A stretch of DNA of 64,000 nt. Origin: Apostichopus japonicus (lineage: Eukaryota; Echinodermata; Holothuroidea; Aspidochirotida; Stichopodidae). Shown here piece after piece: positions 35,405 to 49,396 of this stretch; positions within the stretch are counted from its first letter, which is position 1; each line of letters opens with the position of its first letter. The notes under the pieces were generated by a model, which did no database searches, was not told where the DNA came from, and was given only the letters and a program-made list of their open reading frames with translations. Position numbers and translations under genes: made by a program. The stretch lies in assembly GCF_037975245.1 (NCBI RefSeq), contig NC_092567.1:21672376-21736375 (forward strand), written 5' to 3'.

Positions 35405-35905
35405 CCTTACAGTACAATACAGCACAGTACAATACAATACTTACAGTATTAAAGTACAGTATTAAAGTACAATACAGCACAGAACAGTGCAGTAAAGCAT
35501 ACAGAACATTACGATATAGTACAGTAGGCCTACAGTACAGAACAATACAGAACAGTATAGTAGGCCTACAGTACAGTAAAGCATACAGAACATTACGATA
35601 TAGTACAGTAGGCCTACAGTACAGAACAATACAGTACAGTATAGTAGGCCTACAGTACAGCACAGAACAGTATAGTACAATACAGGGCAATACAGCATAG
35701 TACAATACAGTACTTACAGTATTAAAGTACAGTATTAAAGTACAATACAGCACAGAACAGTACAGTAAAGCATACAGAACATTACGATATAGTACAGTAG
35801 GCCTACAGTACAGCACAGAACAGTATAGTACAGTACAGGGCAATACAGCATAGTACAGTAAAGTTGTATGAAAGTATAACAGTGCAGCACAGCACAGTAC
35901 ATGTT
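35405..35905. repeat. TACAG pentanucleotide repeat field, right part
   Basis: This continues the field beyond the SINE. A higher-order block containing CAGTATTAAAGTACAGTATT, then AAAGCATACAGAACATTACG and AGTAGGCCTACAGTACAG, occurs at about 35441 and again about 270 bp later. A partial copy lies between them. Confidence 0.9.
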
Positions 35906-38900
35906 AACAACTTTATCAAATGAATACTTGATAATGTCCTCAACAAAAAGGTCAGAGGGTTACCACTTCAGTGTACTTGTATTTAACTAATTAATTCAAA
36001 ATTTTAACTTATGTTAGCAGTTTGCAAACAACCTATCTCACTGTTGATTGAGGGTGTGGGGAGGGGGGGTGGTCCTTCACCCACTCAGTAGAGGATTCAT
36101 GTTTCTTTCATAGTTTTAACAGGTATGGTATTATAAATTTGTGCAAAATATTGACCAGACATTACAGCAGTGCTGTATAAAATGATGGACTGGATAGCTG
36201 ATAGAAGGATTCTGAGTTGTTACGATAATTGTACAGCACTGTACAGTACCAATGCAAAACTGCAAAAGCTTTCATTACTTAATCAGATTCACAAGAAATT
36301 AAGACTTTATTTTGCAACCAAAAAGTTTTAACTTGACCAGATCCAAAACATTTTGTCTCCATTTGATCTGTGAACCTTGGATTCATAATCATAAAATTGT
36401 CTTGTTACGGTAATATCTGCTACTGTACATGTACACTTTGCTTATCTCAATTTGGTTTCACTAGCCAACGGTTACGGAAGTATTGTTACGTCGAGACCAG
36501 CCTCAGAGACAGAGAGATCAAATAGATTGCAAAGAACTGTGTTCAAATCCATTTCAAAATGTGCCGGCTGTAATTTGAGATCACACGCACGGCAAAAATT
36601 CTTTTCACATTTTTCGCAAACAATGAAACCATAGAGGATCTTCAAGCATATATACTCAAACTACTAAAAAAAAAAAATGAAGAACGAAAAAGAGAGAAAA
36701 AGAAAAAACGTAGCTCTCTGTCTCTCTAAATTAAATAAGGGACACCAATAACAAATATATATTTCACATCAGCACTTTGATCAAAAAAAAAGAAAAAAAA
36801 AGAGGAAACGAAAAAGAAAAAAAAAACAGAGAGAGAGAGAGAGAGACGGAAAGAAAAAAAAATTACGGCCTGGCAGCTTCATAAAATGGTCGTCATGGCA
36901 GCGATGACATCATTGCAGGATTTGAGCAGCCTGATAGATTCATGGTAGTAATTTGTATTCTCTTTGTGGGGAATTACAGGCAGCCTATTTGCAAAAAGCA
37001 TTCCACTACCTGGGTAATGTAGTGCACAAGTAGTGGAAGAAGGAGATGAAGAAGGAGAAGAAGAAGGAAATAAATATAGCTCTTATCCTCGTGGAGGATG
37101 AGGAGCTGGCACTGATTAAAATGCATCAGATATGTTTGTGCAATGGGATGAAAGACTTGAGAAAGAATGATGTTACTGCAAAAAAGGATGTTAAGACGTT
37201 TAAAAGAGCTTTTTTTTAAAGCTATTTTTGGTGTACGTAGAAGAAAATTATTTGCAAATTATCTTAGATGTTTTTTGCTGTTATCTGGTTAGATGAAGTC
37301 CTCGAATTTTTTTTTTTTTCATAGAAAGAGTCTCAATTGGTTAGCACTGTACAGCAGTACTGTACATGTATCACAAATCACCAACAAATATATATTTGAA
37401 TAGGTAAATGAGTTGGAAAATCCAGAACATATATTATATTGAAATTCTGCACCTTAGAAATTTCTTCACTTGTATTGAAATTAATCTCTGAAGTTGCTTT
37501 TAAATTACAACTACTGTATTGTTACATGAAATTACTAAGTGAGTGCAATTAATTAAGTAAATTAAATTGTAACATGTTTCATACATTCATAGGTCTTGTA
37601 TATTGTAAATAATGAATGCTTTAATTCATTACAGAAAATTTTGTGTCTTTGCAAACGGTCCAAAATTTGTGGCATAATTTTCAGAATTGTTGCACAATCT
37701 GCAATTTATTAGAAGCCTTATCTTTTACTGTTTGGTAGAGTACATGGAAAGGATAGTTAAGAGCTGCTTTTGGGGGGGGGGGTGGAGTGGAGAGGGGTGG
37801 GCTGTTAGGGAGCATTGAGCTACTATAACCATTGATGAGCTTCAGAGTTAGTTTAAAAAGGACATTTCTCAGAAATTAAAAATGGCATTGAAAGAATACC
37901 TTAACTGATCTATTTTGTGGCTCAATATATCCTTTTATGATGGAGCATATTGTAAGGCAGTGGTCAGCAAACTTTTTGACCCATGACCCAGAATCTTCCA
38001 GATATGTAAGGACTTATCCACAATGCACCCAAACCCTACCCCTCAGAACGATGCTCATGATGCATGAAAGAGCTAGCTTGGATTGTGGACTTAAATGTAC
38101 GCTTTATTGGCCCCAGCCCCCAAGTATGCTAGATATTCAAATATGGTCACCTTTGGTGAAAATTCTGAGACTGTTTTTAATACAACCTTTGAAGAAATTT
38201 TCCTCACTGGGACATTCAGTCATATTGTGTGTTCCTTAAAAATGTCTGAGAACAATTTGGAGAGTAAAGACCTCCAGGAAAGTAGTTTTTGCCAACTTCT
38301 ATAGCAATTATAAGGTTCTATAATTTGGGGTCTATACTGACTACCTTTAAGAAAACAAGTGTCACAAAAAGAAAAATTAATAATGTAATCGATTTCCATC
38401 GGCAAGCTCCAAAAACCGAGGATACTGTAGATTTTCTGAGGTCAGGAAAATTCCTGTGCCCCATCAAAAAATATCTCGCAATATACTTTTGGATTTTGCC
38501 CTGCATTTCAATGGCGTACAATCGAAGTTAAGCATACCAAAGTCAATGTTTAATGCAGAGCTTTAGTTACAGTATAAACATTTCACTGCAGACATTATAA
38601 ACTCCACAACAGTTTCACACATGTAAATATACGATAAAATCCTTTGATTTCATTTTAACTTACGCTCCTTTGTAGTACAAAGTTTGTACCACCACTGAAA
38701 GTATTTTTTTAAAACAGAGCGGATGTTTTACGGCTGTGTCTTCATTTGTTTATGTGAAGTCCGCCAGAGTACCTGCATTTAACTCACTCACCGGAGGTTT
38801 GCCTGGTTTAGAACCCACATCTCTGAGAAAATTTACCTGGTAGTTTTACCTGATTAAGACATTTCAAAGTTTGATGATTACAGTATTTTTTACCAGGTAT

Positions 38901-39017
38901 GATAAAGTAGTTGAGACTACATACAATAATTATTTGATTCCTTGCCAGGGGGACAAGGGATCTTTGTTGTGGTTATGGCATGGGTGTGCGTGTGTGTGTA
39001 CATGTACAGTATATATT

Positions 39018-39184
39018 AAGGTATGTATGTATGTATTTTTTTTGTATGTATTTTAGATCCTCCTGCAAGCAGGAACTCGCGAAGAAGCCTTGCCTTGTTG
39101 GCTTATCAAAGCCACAAGCTGACCGAAGTCAGTCTCTTACATTCATATTTAACGTCCATGATTATGAATTGTCAATAACTCTGT
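39018..39184 (-). mobile_element. Headless copy of the same SINE family
   Basis: It shares GCAAGCAGGAACTCGCGAA, a GCCxAxxxxGCTTxT-like stretch and TTTAACGTCCATG with the SINE at 35155-35404, in the same orientation and with a similar GTAT-rich tail (39018-39050). The tRNA-like head is missing, as expected for a 5'-truncated insertion. Confidence 0.65.
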
Positions 39185-39535
39185 AACACTTGTAACACAT
39201 GTAACACTTGTAAACATGGTATCTCAAAATATTCATGGTGGATTAACTTTATACTTGGTATGTACTATGTGGATCCCTCTTATTGAGTACCAGAAGGCTT
39301 TGTTTTCTATGAAGTTCAATGGTCATTTGGGGTCAACAGAGGTCAAGGTCTGAAAACGTGAGCACGATAACTCAAAAAGGACGTCTTTGTTGAACTTCAT
39401 ACATGGTACGCAGATTCAGCTTATTGAGTACAAGGACGTTACTGAAATTGGTGGAGGTCAAAGATCATTCGGGGTCAACATATAAATGAAAGTCTGAAAA
39501 TCTTGTAAACACAATAACACAAGAAGTACATCTTC
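39185..39535. repeat. Tandem repeat of about 130 bp with GGTCATTTGGGGTCAACAGA core
   Basis: About 2.5 units share CTTATTGAGTAC, GGTCATTxGGGGTCAACA, GTCTGAAAA and AACACxATAACxCAAxAAG in order. The core matches the block at 14851-14873. Confidence 0.7.
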
Positions 39536-42500
39536 ATCTTCTTACCGATGTAGCTTGCAAAATTGTGTCATTTCCTTCCATTGCAAGGAATAAACAGGTG
39601 TTTTCAGACGTTTCCTCCGTGAAATTGGGTAAAAAAAGTGGACAACTCGAGTGTACAGTATGTAGGTTACATTTGTGTAATGAACATGCTGACATGGGAG
39701 GTCGCAGTGATTTTACGACAAATTCATTCGTGCCATAAGGGCAACAGAAAATACATCTCTTTTTCATTCGATTGCGACAGCTTTTCTCCATTAAGCCCAC
39801 CAGGTCAGAGTGCATTTAGAATAAGAAACATTGAATCTACTTCGGAAGTTTGTTTTCCAAAATTCATCAGCAAACACACATTGAGACTTTAAGTCTAGTG
39901 ACCTTGGTAGTCTCCAGAACCGCTTGGAATACGAACCTTATTATGCATACCTTTGTTTGTTTTGTGAAAAAAATGGACAAAAACGAAAAGAAACTAATCT
40001 AATTGTTTTAAGAAACGAAGAGTCAAATTTGCAATTTGTTGTTCAAATGTATATTTTCTTTTTGTTCGTTCTATGATTCAATTAGCTTGACTTTAATCTT
40101 AACTTCTTAACACAGCGAGTTGGTTGACAATTTTTATCAACCTTGCCAAGGCTTAGTAAATATTCGATTGCATTTGAAATGTCAAAATAAAGCACAAGAA
40201 AAGCAAAATGGCTAAAAGTTATAAGAATTAATTTAACAACCTACTTTACAGTGCAGTATGTTGCAAGTTGTTCATGCCCACATGACATTTCTGGTTGTAA
40301 CCTACGATTGGTTCTTAGGTAAAGTACATTTTTAAGTCTTTCTAAGGAATTGTCAAGACTTTCCTTCAGGAAGACTTCAGGCATGAAATTAATTTGCGAC
40401 TGCATATGTATCGCGATTGTGTATCGATCATAAATGAATAAATGATGTTCACACGCATAACTGAACAACGAACATACATGTACGTGCGGTTTGGTAGTTT
40501 CTTAACAAAGGGCGTGCCATACATATTAAAGGGCTTTTATTACCTCAATTATCATGTTTACAGAGTATTACAACCTTTTTTTTTCATCACGAACAAATGA
40601 TAAACATTAAATGTCACCCAAAAGTACTTTCTTGTTTATACAGTATGATGTTAAAAGATGGTTTATTTGAATTACCTGACATTTATAATTGATTGGGTAA
40701 TATTAACAGTTAGCTGATCTCATCATCAGGTTGACCTTAAAGGAGCAATCCAGAGATTTAGCATTTTTAAAGCTGAATATCACCCCAAAAAAATAGAGAA
40801 CAGCTACATATAGAAACATTAATTATCACTTAAATTTTTTTTTTTTCTTGGACTATATCAAGACTAAAATTCTGCCTATTTAAAGTCATTCTTTGCTTCA
40901 TGATGGATAAAGGTAGACTTAATTGGATTGCCTGCTATTTCCCAGCAAACCCTTCACCTCACTTTTTAAAATGTCAAACCAGTCAATCCAGGTGTCATTT
41001 TCTACTACTTAAGGCTGTTTAGCGAGGTTTTCATTTGCTTTTGATGTAATTCATCTGAAAAGCGATACCTTTATTGAAAGACGTTCAAGAATATATCCTC
41101 TAATAAAACTGATGCCTTGAGATGTTTCATCCGCTACTCTCATCCTGCTTCTCCTCCCACCTTCATCTTCGTCTTCATCGAGACCATGATGACTGATTAT
41201 TTAGCCCAGTTTCTCTTTGCCCCTACCTAAACAGGATGTCGTTGGTAATTAAGAGGGAAGCTTAGGCTTTACTTGATTACATGAGCAGATATTTCGATCT
41301 GGAGGGTCGGACATTTGATTTTCATTTAGAAATGTTTTATCTGTCTATTGCACTATCGAAGCCAGTGCGAGCAACCCTTCTCCACGGACTCTCTCTACAC
41401 CGATGATATATCTGGCCCGGAAGGTTGCAAAGTTACAAATGAAATAAACGCAGTGTGCAATTGAATTTACCTCTGGGAACGGAAGTTTTCTCATCGGGAT
41501 AATGATAGTTTCCCCTTAGAGGTTGGCATATCGAGGATGCATGTAGGTGATGTATATTCACTGTCAATGACCAGACGAAAGACCTTCTTTTCTTATTTTT
41601 TGGGGGTTTTTTGGTCGAGATGTACAAATGGTGATGTATACATAATAATGTCACATGGGCTTGGATCACAGACTCTGGAAAAGAGAGATAAAGTTGAGAT
41701 ATACATCATCAGTAATTTAGAATTCACTTTCTTTGCCCTATCAGTTTGGAGGTTTATAGTGTGACGAGTATTTCATAAAGTAATAGAACAGTTTTAGTTC
41801 TTTTAATCCCAAACTGGCTTTGATGTTCCCATAGCCTAAGAAAAAAAAATATCAGTATGGAGATTGAGAAATATTGTTTCCTCCGATACAGTTTGGTTTT
41901 GGATGCCATCGAAGCTAAAGGGATTTATTGGCTATTTGCCCTTTGGACAATCAGCTCTAAATTAATGGTTGTCCGAATGGCAAGTTTTGTTGTCCCAAAG
42001 GGTGAGACACACTTTCGATACAAAGACTGACCAGTAAACATGTATTATGTGTACACTATAGGAGAGATATGTAGGTTTGCTGAATACAGGGAAACACCAG
42101 ATTTTGGCCAGTAGAACCTCCTGGGTGGATCATCAACCTACCACTATATTTGTACTATTTCATCTCCATAGTTACGGTGGGAGATACCAATTATGGTTTT
42201 ACTTATTTGGAGGTATTTCGTCAGAAAGCAATTATGGGTTTAATGTAAATAATTAGTCATCAGCCTGATGACCTGCAAAGCTATTTTGGTTGTACAAACG
42301 GAAATTTGATTGTCTCCGATGACCGGTCGGAAGGCCGACCCAACAAGCATTAAAAATATGTCCTGTGAAGTGTTCTCAAATGCAAGAGTGTAGTTAAGTT
42401 TTTTTTTTGCTGAAGTAATTTTTGTGACTTAATTGTTTCATTTCCTATTTTGGTAGAACTAGTTTGTCTTAAACAAAGGTTTTATAGTTTAAACAATTAA

Positions 42501-43933
42501 ATTTAATAAATTTCTAACCATTAGTTCTTTGTAGTATTTTGACCTTTTCAATATTAACCCACTGTCCTTTTCAATGTCATTGACCCATTGATCTAACTCA
42601 CAGTAAAAAGAAGAAGAAAATAAAACCCTCCAGGGATTTTCACCCAGATTTTGTATTTTAATGAGTGAATAATTGAATGTTTTGACAAGTCCAAGTCGAT
42701 AGTTTGGTCAACAGTAAACTAATTGCAGATCATTGATTTGATAATTTCTAGAAGTTTATATATGCTTGCTTTCTTTAAATGACAAGTTGACTTAGTTATT
42801 TTTAGATGTCTTGTTGCCTGCTGAATTTGCTCTGAATCTGAACTGATCATATAGTGGTAAGTTAACAGGAAAGATGAGGAGGCGTGCAGGTGAAATTGTA
42901 ACGCCACATTTTATTCCCCCGAAGTTGCATCAGAAATCGGGCATAAATTCAAAGGGATTGCCAAATAAAAGCAGTAAAAAAACCATGCTCGATATATCTG
43001 AAAATGAAGTGTATTGTACCGTACTCTAGCAAAAGTACACCAGCAGTTACGATGTTGGGAAAAGGAGCTAAAGAGAAACAGTACACCAAATCTGTGTCCA
43101 AGTTAGAATTCTGAAGAAGAAGGGACTTTATAAAAAACATTCAACATGACCTCTGCTAGGCTAAAATGGCATCTCCCATCCAGGACTAAAAGCAATAGGG
43201 AACTCTGAAGTCCATGTGAGCAAACCTCATTTAAAAAACCAGAGTGTTACATTTTGTCAACATTCCCTGCCTTGAGGTATTTAGATTTCAGATTTCTTCA
43301 CACTTGAGAACGCAAGAAGGATCTGAACCCCGCAAGGGCAAGCAAGATCGTAATGTGACCGCTCACGTACTCAGGAATCAAAATCTCACTTTCATGGAGG
43401 ATTGTGACACTCAAGGGGGGAGGGGGAGGGGGGAAAGGGACCCAAGACCCCATAACTTTACTGTATCTGGTCATCTCCGCATAAACTGGTACAGAAGTAA
43501 TATTCGAACATACAGAACATACCTCTCACAGTGAATTGTTAACAATCATCCTGACCTTTTTGTGGTTGGATAAATTGATAGAATTTAACATAATTATACA
43601 CTTTAATAGATATGTGCATTTCGGACAACATAGAAGACTACTACCTTATTTGGATCATCTGGATTACTTGGATCATCTCCAATTTACTGTATGAGTCATA
43701 CCTATACTCAATGTTTTGGATAAAATTTTAAATACCAGTTGATAAACCAAAATGCAAGAAAAATGCAAGAAAAATTTAATACATTACAATATACCCCTCT
43801 AGTTGTGTTTACAAAATCAAACCCTAGCACACTCCCTGCAGTCCCTTTTAGCTTCAAGCCAGATACCACAAAATGTAATTATTTGTCATCATATGCCTTA
43901 TCAATGACTCTGTACAACTTTTTACATAGACTG

Positions 43934-45610
43934 TAGGGTTGGGCGATATATCGAAAATTATTATTATCGCGATAATTTTTTTTCAAGACGATATTTTTTG
44001 AGGATTGAACAAATGACGATAATTTCTTGTGAAAGAAATTTGAAATAAGTGTGGATAAAAATGCGATTATCCTTTCTCCGTTTTATCTGTAAATGTTTAT
44101 TCTAACATTCCATGGTTAAGAAAGTTGAAACAAAATAAAGTTTATCAACTTCATTTACTGACTTTTGAACTTCGTAAAAAGCCCGTCCTTTACAACATTA
44201 ACTGTATAGAGAAAAAAACCTCGAAAATCAGTAGAGAAATTACCAAATGTGCACGAACATTAAGTTGGTACACCTTTCAAATTTTACGCATGATCGAGCA
44301 AAATACTTTCGAAAAATTCACGCGAAACTGGCATATCGTGCTAAATGCAACAAATGTCATGTAAACAAGGCTCTAGTACACCCATTTATGAATAAACGAT
44401 ACGACCACATCTGCTGTTAAGCGGGTAAAGAGAAAGTATTTTCTAGAATTTCCACAAAAAAAGGAAAAATAAATATCCTACCATAGTTAGGAGTATAGTA
44501 CATAGCCTAACCACTTCGTTGGTTGCGAAGTTGACGTTTTCTACAAGGACATGGAAACAATATTTAGCAGTTAGTTAATCATGCCAAATGGCCTAAAACA
44601 TGGGATTGCAAGATATACTTTCATAAAGATGGCCATACTGTAGCTACTGGGGCCTTGATATCGTGCTGTCTGTATGGTATAGACTGTGCCTCGTGTATCA
44701 TGGGGAACATATTGTTTTGTTCATGCGGATGAGTCGGTTGGCTTGAGGTGTGTTTTTACCTCCATGGTTTTACCTACCTTAATGTTACGGGGATATAAAT
44801 TTTCTTAAACGTCTAAAATAATATTTCGCATAACTTTACAGATCCTTTACTGACTGACCTAATTAATTCTAGAGTGGAGTCAAAATAGTTTACTCCATAA
44901 AAAGTTTTTTGGAAACGTGCCAAAAATGTTAACAAACAGGTGTTAGGGGGGGTTGTTTGGCAATTTACCTGGGAAAATCCGCAGCACATGTACAGTAGCC
45001 TACCGTGATATTTAAGTAGGGGTAAACACTGCAGTTAACTTGTAAACTGATGTACGTATAGTGCACGCTGTTCATTGTTAGGCAGTCTAGAAACGGGGCT
45101 TTGTCGAACATAGTTTCTTTCATAATATCGTCAGTTTTGAAAGTTAAACTTTTTAAAGATTGTAAGACAGATTAAATCTCTTTTCATTTTATCACATAAT
45201 ATAGCTACTCTATCTTGTCATTTTCAAATTTTCATCAGTTTTGTGACAATTTATATTCAAAAAGTTGTTAGTATTTTGAATCCTCAACTGCGAGTTTGTT
45301 ATCGCCAGACACGCAAAAATACTAAAAATTTTCCGGGGCCTTCGCCCCTGGACCCCACACAAGGGGTTCCATCCCTTAACCCCACTGGGACCCTAAGGCG
45401 GACCCCTTGACCCCACGCCATTATGCTCGCACGCAACAGGGCTTGCTGTGTTCGCTGCGCGAAAACACCGGTGGTAAATCGGCAGTTGTTTTAAGTGTGT
45501 TTGCGAACACACTAAAAACAACAAGGAAAAATTATCGTAATTATCGAAATATCGCGATAATTTTTGAACTATTTATCGTGACGTTAAAAAGCAAATATCG
45601 CCCAACCCTA
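43934..45610. mobile_element. Non-autonomous hAT-like DNA transposon, 1677 bp
   Basis: It starts TAGGGTTGGGCGATAT and ends ATATCGCCCAACCCTA, a 16-bp terminal inverted repeat with at most minor mismatch. The repeat extends inward through related ATTATCGCGATAATTTTT blocks. A perfect 8-bp direct repeat ATAGACTG flanks it at 43926-43933 and 45611-45618. The 8-bp duplication plus the (C/T)AGGGxTGGGC terminus is the hAT signature. No transposase (no RNase H-like or BED-finger ORF) is visible; the longest frames are under 80 aa. Confidence 0.88.
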
Positions 45611-46663
45611 ATAGACTGTGATGTTGAATATAATCGATAGGGTATGAGATTTTTAGAAACAATTTATTACTGTACACAGTATATTGGGTAAACACTACAT
45701 TGTCTGCTATGGTTCATTGCCGGAAACAAAGTCCCTTCGAGTATCTCTGTGTTCAATTGTCCGACTTAACCATTTAAAGATCTTCCCTCACTTAAAATTT
45801 ATAGGCCTAGTACTTCACTTTTCTTTTTGCTTTTATATTTGTTTGTGCTCAATTGCACCGATGACATTTACATATAGTACCGCTAATTTGCCGTGCCCCC
45901 TTCTCAAGAGCCTCAGATCTGATAGCGAACCGGAGCTCAATTTGCCTAAAGCAAACACGTAATCAATCAATTCCTTTTTTGGTTTCACGGCCAAAAAAAA
46001 TGGAAGATGTTAGTGTTACGTTTCCATCTGTAAATTATATATTAGCACAGGTGTCATCTTACGTCAACGTTAATCACAGAGTATAGGTGTTTTGAAAACA
46101 GAGGCTGCTGGTCGCCCAGCCACCAGAATGACTCGGAGAATTAGACAGAGAGACTCAACCAAACCGTCATCTTTTAAATAGCGTACTGTCTGTGACAGAT
46201 CATTGTGAAGAACAACTAATCCATCAAATATCTAAGGCAAATCTTGCATCAATTGGAAGATATCACCACCAATAAGGTTGTGTTAGGAAGTTGAGCTGTG
46301 TTTTGTCAGTGTTTGAAGTCATAGAAGGTAAAAAAAAACTTAAACAATCACTACACTTGTTGTTCTTTCATATTTTCCAAGGTGAATGTTAATAGTGTTA
46401 ATAATATACTGAAACCAATGCCAGTAATTTAGTCAGGTGTTAAAGAATTTCAATAGATGTGTGACGTTCAACACTTTTGCAGAAACCAAGATCATCATAT
46501 CACAGAGAGTAAGTTTTGCAAATTAAACAAACCTTTTAAGAACTGACAGGCTTAAATGATGCTTGTTGAAAACTCTTTTAAATATTAGGCCCCTCATATA
46601 TTACCTGACTGTATGGAGAAAATTTAACACAAAGTGAAGAGGTAACATCGTCAAACAGGAATT

Positions 46664-46704
<41 letters not shown>

Positions 46705-46830
46705 TATACTGTATATATATTTTCTAACACATTACTCCTTACTTGTCAATTATGAGTCATATCTTATTTCTCTGGTTTCCTCTATTAATACTGTATATAA
46801 ATATATATACTGTATATATATAATATGTAC
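46664..46830. repeat. (TA)n with ACTGTATATA motifs
   Basis: The TA array 46669-46701 is followed by scattered ATACTGTATATATA words up to 46830. Confidence 0.85.
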
Positions 46831-48047
46831 ACATATACAGTAAAACAGAAGGAAAGTGCTTTGGCCCTCTCCTCCACTTTCAATATTGACACCATTTTCT
46901 CTAATAAAAACTGCCAGTAAGTTTGAAGTTTCTTATATTTCTTTTAATTAATTCGATGGTGATATTATGTAGTTCGTAACAGTTTGTACCTGCCTGCATC
47001 TATGCTACTACCCAATGCTAATGCTTTTTTATGAGGTTCTTCATTTCCTTTTTCCTCTCTTGCAAATGATCTGTTTCGAAGGTAAAAACCTTGAGAAGAT
47101 GATATTGATGGATAAGAGAACCTCGGGATATTTTTCTTTTAACTTCCAAGTAGATTCGTGTAGCATAGACGTACGGTCCCTCGTGTAAAAAAAAAAGAAG
47201 AATTATACTTTCTACAAAAGTTTAACATGTTAAGCAGGGAAATAACAGACAAGAAATACCCCCCCCCCCCTCTAAAAAAAAACTCTTCCGCTTTTCCCTC
47301 TGGTTTTCTTGTCTTTTCTTTTCTTTTATTCATTTTTTTTTTGTGCCCCTCTTCTTCTTAAATAATGAAGTTCCATTCTTACATTCTTAGATTGATTAAA
47401 ATCTTTCAAATCCATGCTGGTCTAAAACATACTTTAACAGATGAGTTAATTTCCAATTTTCTGCCTTTCTGAAGTCTCTCTGCAATGAATGTACAAAGAA
47501 CTTACTGTACGATCATTTTACCGCAAAGCAACCTTATCATACAAAATAGTATAGACATCGAGAGTGTCAAGCATATATATGACACTGTTACTATAAATGG
47601 CTCAGTTACTGTACTATATCTATGTACAGTATAAACTTCATAACTGCAGATCTGTGTGGAGCTACACATATGTGTTCTGTACTTTCCAGTTAAACTGATA
47701 GACATATTAAACTTCATGGTGAAGGCGTGGTGTAGGAGGGTGTAAGTGTCAGCCCCACAACCATAAAGGTCCTGGTTTCATTACACCCACCAGAGACCAG
47801 ATATCTCTTGACCTATCTTCAAAGAGATGCGGCGTCTAGTGGAGTCTTCTGTCACGGATTTGTTATTTCAGATTTGGATTTGCTTTGTTCTTTCAGTGAT
47901 TTTGAAACAGCATTGTTCTACTTGGTTACACTGCAGTGATGTTGAATGCATGGGTGGGGGTGGGGGAGGAGGGGGTGGGATGGCTTCACCTTTCTTAGTA
48001 TTTGAGAAAGTTGCCAGAGGCTGAGGTTACTACACCCTCCTCTGTGG

Positions 48048-48240
48048 GATGGGGATGTTAAGTGGTGGTCGTGGACCAGGAATGATTGAGACAATTACAC
48101 ACCCATCTTTTAATTGTTTGAATACTCATTGAAAGGAAAAGGCTCGATATAAACCATATTCGTCCAAGATCATCTCATGGATAGGGTTTAAATGAGCCTC
48201 AGTTGGCTGTCTAACCCATTAAAAATACAAAAACTCAACG
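48048..48240. repeat. Interspersed repeat R3, copy B
   Basis: The second member of the family at 4952-5145, sharing ATGGGGATGTTA, GAATACTCATT, AGATCATCTCATGG, TAGGGTTTAAATGAGCCTC and GGCTGTCTAACCC. Confidence 0.65.
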
Positions 48241-49200
48241 AAGTGAGCATGTATTACTTAGCACCATGGTCCCCATGCAAACCTTTTGGCCCATGTGCCA
48301 GGATCTAACATGAGGACTATGAGCCACGACCCATCATTCCCCCCAATCCCACCACCCCCCAGCATTGATGCTCAGATGCAGTATTAAATCTAGCTATAGC
48401 TTGGACAATAGACTTATTGTCAACAAAAAAAAAAAAAAAAAACGGTCTCTGTCAGCAAGCAGTGAAACCTTAGATGAATTTCCGACATTTGGTAAACAAT
48501 CTGGGTACCCGCTGGTATTATTTAGTGTCCTGATTTGTCTCGTGCCCCATAGCTTGCTACAGCATTGGCTACAGCATATGCAAGTACAGTACAGTGTATG
48601 GCAATATTTAGCAGTTTCAATCCAGTATAAAATACAATCCGAGATGATACAAAGGAATAATCCAGGACATTTTAATTCACAGAAAAGGACTTTATGCATT
48701 TAATGGAAAATGCTCTGCAAGATGATGCAAAGATTTTACGCCAGTTTGAACAATCAAGGAATTTAAGGAATTTCCAAATACATCTTTCAAGTTTAGAAGG
48801 TCCTGGAATTAATTCATCTGTAAAAGTCGACTATAGGAAACTTCTTTTTCTGTCTATGTTGGGGAATTTATATCAGTGTACATCTGAAGTTTATCCTTAT
48901 CAATATTAACTAATGGATTCCATAACAGAAGGAAAAAACAAAAGAAAGGTTTCATTATAAATACAGCACATTTGGAGAATTTTTTTCCTCTACCAATCAT
49001 GAATATGATTGAGCAATAAAGAATAGGACTCATTTCTTGTATTAAAGTGATTCACAACAGGTGCAAGTAAGTCATTTGAATTTCAAATGAGCATGAAACC
49101 TCCACATACTGTTATTTCACCTCGACCTACTACACTGTACTTTATACTTAGCACCTAGCCTAAGAAGCTGTTTGATATATAAAAGTCAGCGCCGAAGCTG

Positions 49201-49396
49201 TTTAGGCACTGTGTCCGAAAGAAAAGCTGCAGCAGCTGCAAACTCCCCTGCAGCAAAGCTGCATCAATAGTCATGCAGTAGAGATTATCTTAGCCGACCA
49301 ACAGTGCAACCTATTGTTTGAAACGGCACAGCACAAAATATTACATCCTATGCAGCCTGGCTGCAGGATGCTGCAGCCCCCTCAGCATACTATTAT
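49201..49396 (-). mobile_element. Small inverted-repeat element (GCTGCAGC family), copy 4
   Basis: It starts TTTAGGCACTGTGTCCGAAA and runs through AAAGCTGCAGCAGCTGCAAA to GGATGCTGCAGCCCCCTCAG, colinear with copy 2 and with the complement of copy 3. The right terminal repeat is degraded. Confidence 0.65.

Noticed and set aside
35388-35843. 151-codon Cys/Tyr/Leu-rich frame on the minus strand
   Set aside because: It is pure translation of the TACAG pentanucleotide repeats, which lack stops in that frame. The frames at 34824-35268 are the same.
47723-47790. tRNA-like SINE head (GTGTAGGAGGGTGT .. GGTTTCATTACACC)
   Set aside because: The A box is poor, the B box has several mismatches and no tail was found. 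Similar weak B boxes near 22195 and 63890 were rejected for the same reason.
48365-48703. 112-codon frame plus a 101-codon antisense frame
   Set aside because: Both run through a poly-A tract (poly-Lys/poly-Phe) and lack motifs. The flank at about 48268 resembles the sequence at 37957, so it is probably repeat-derived.
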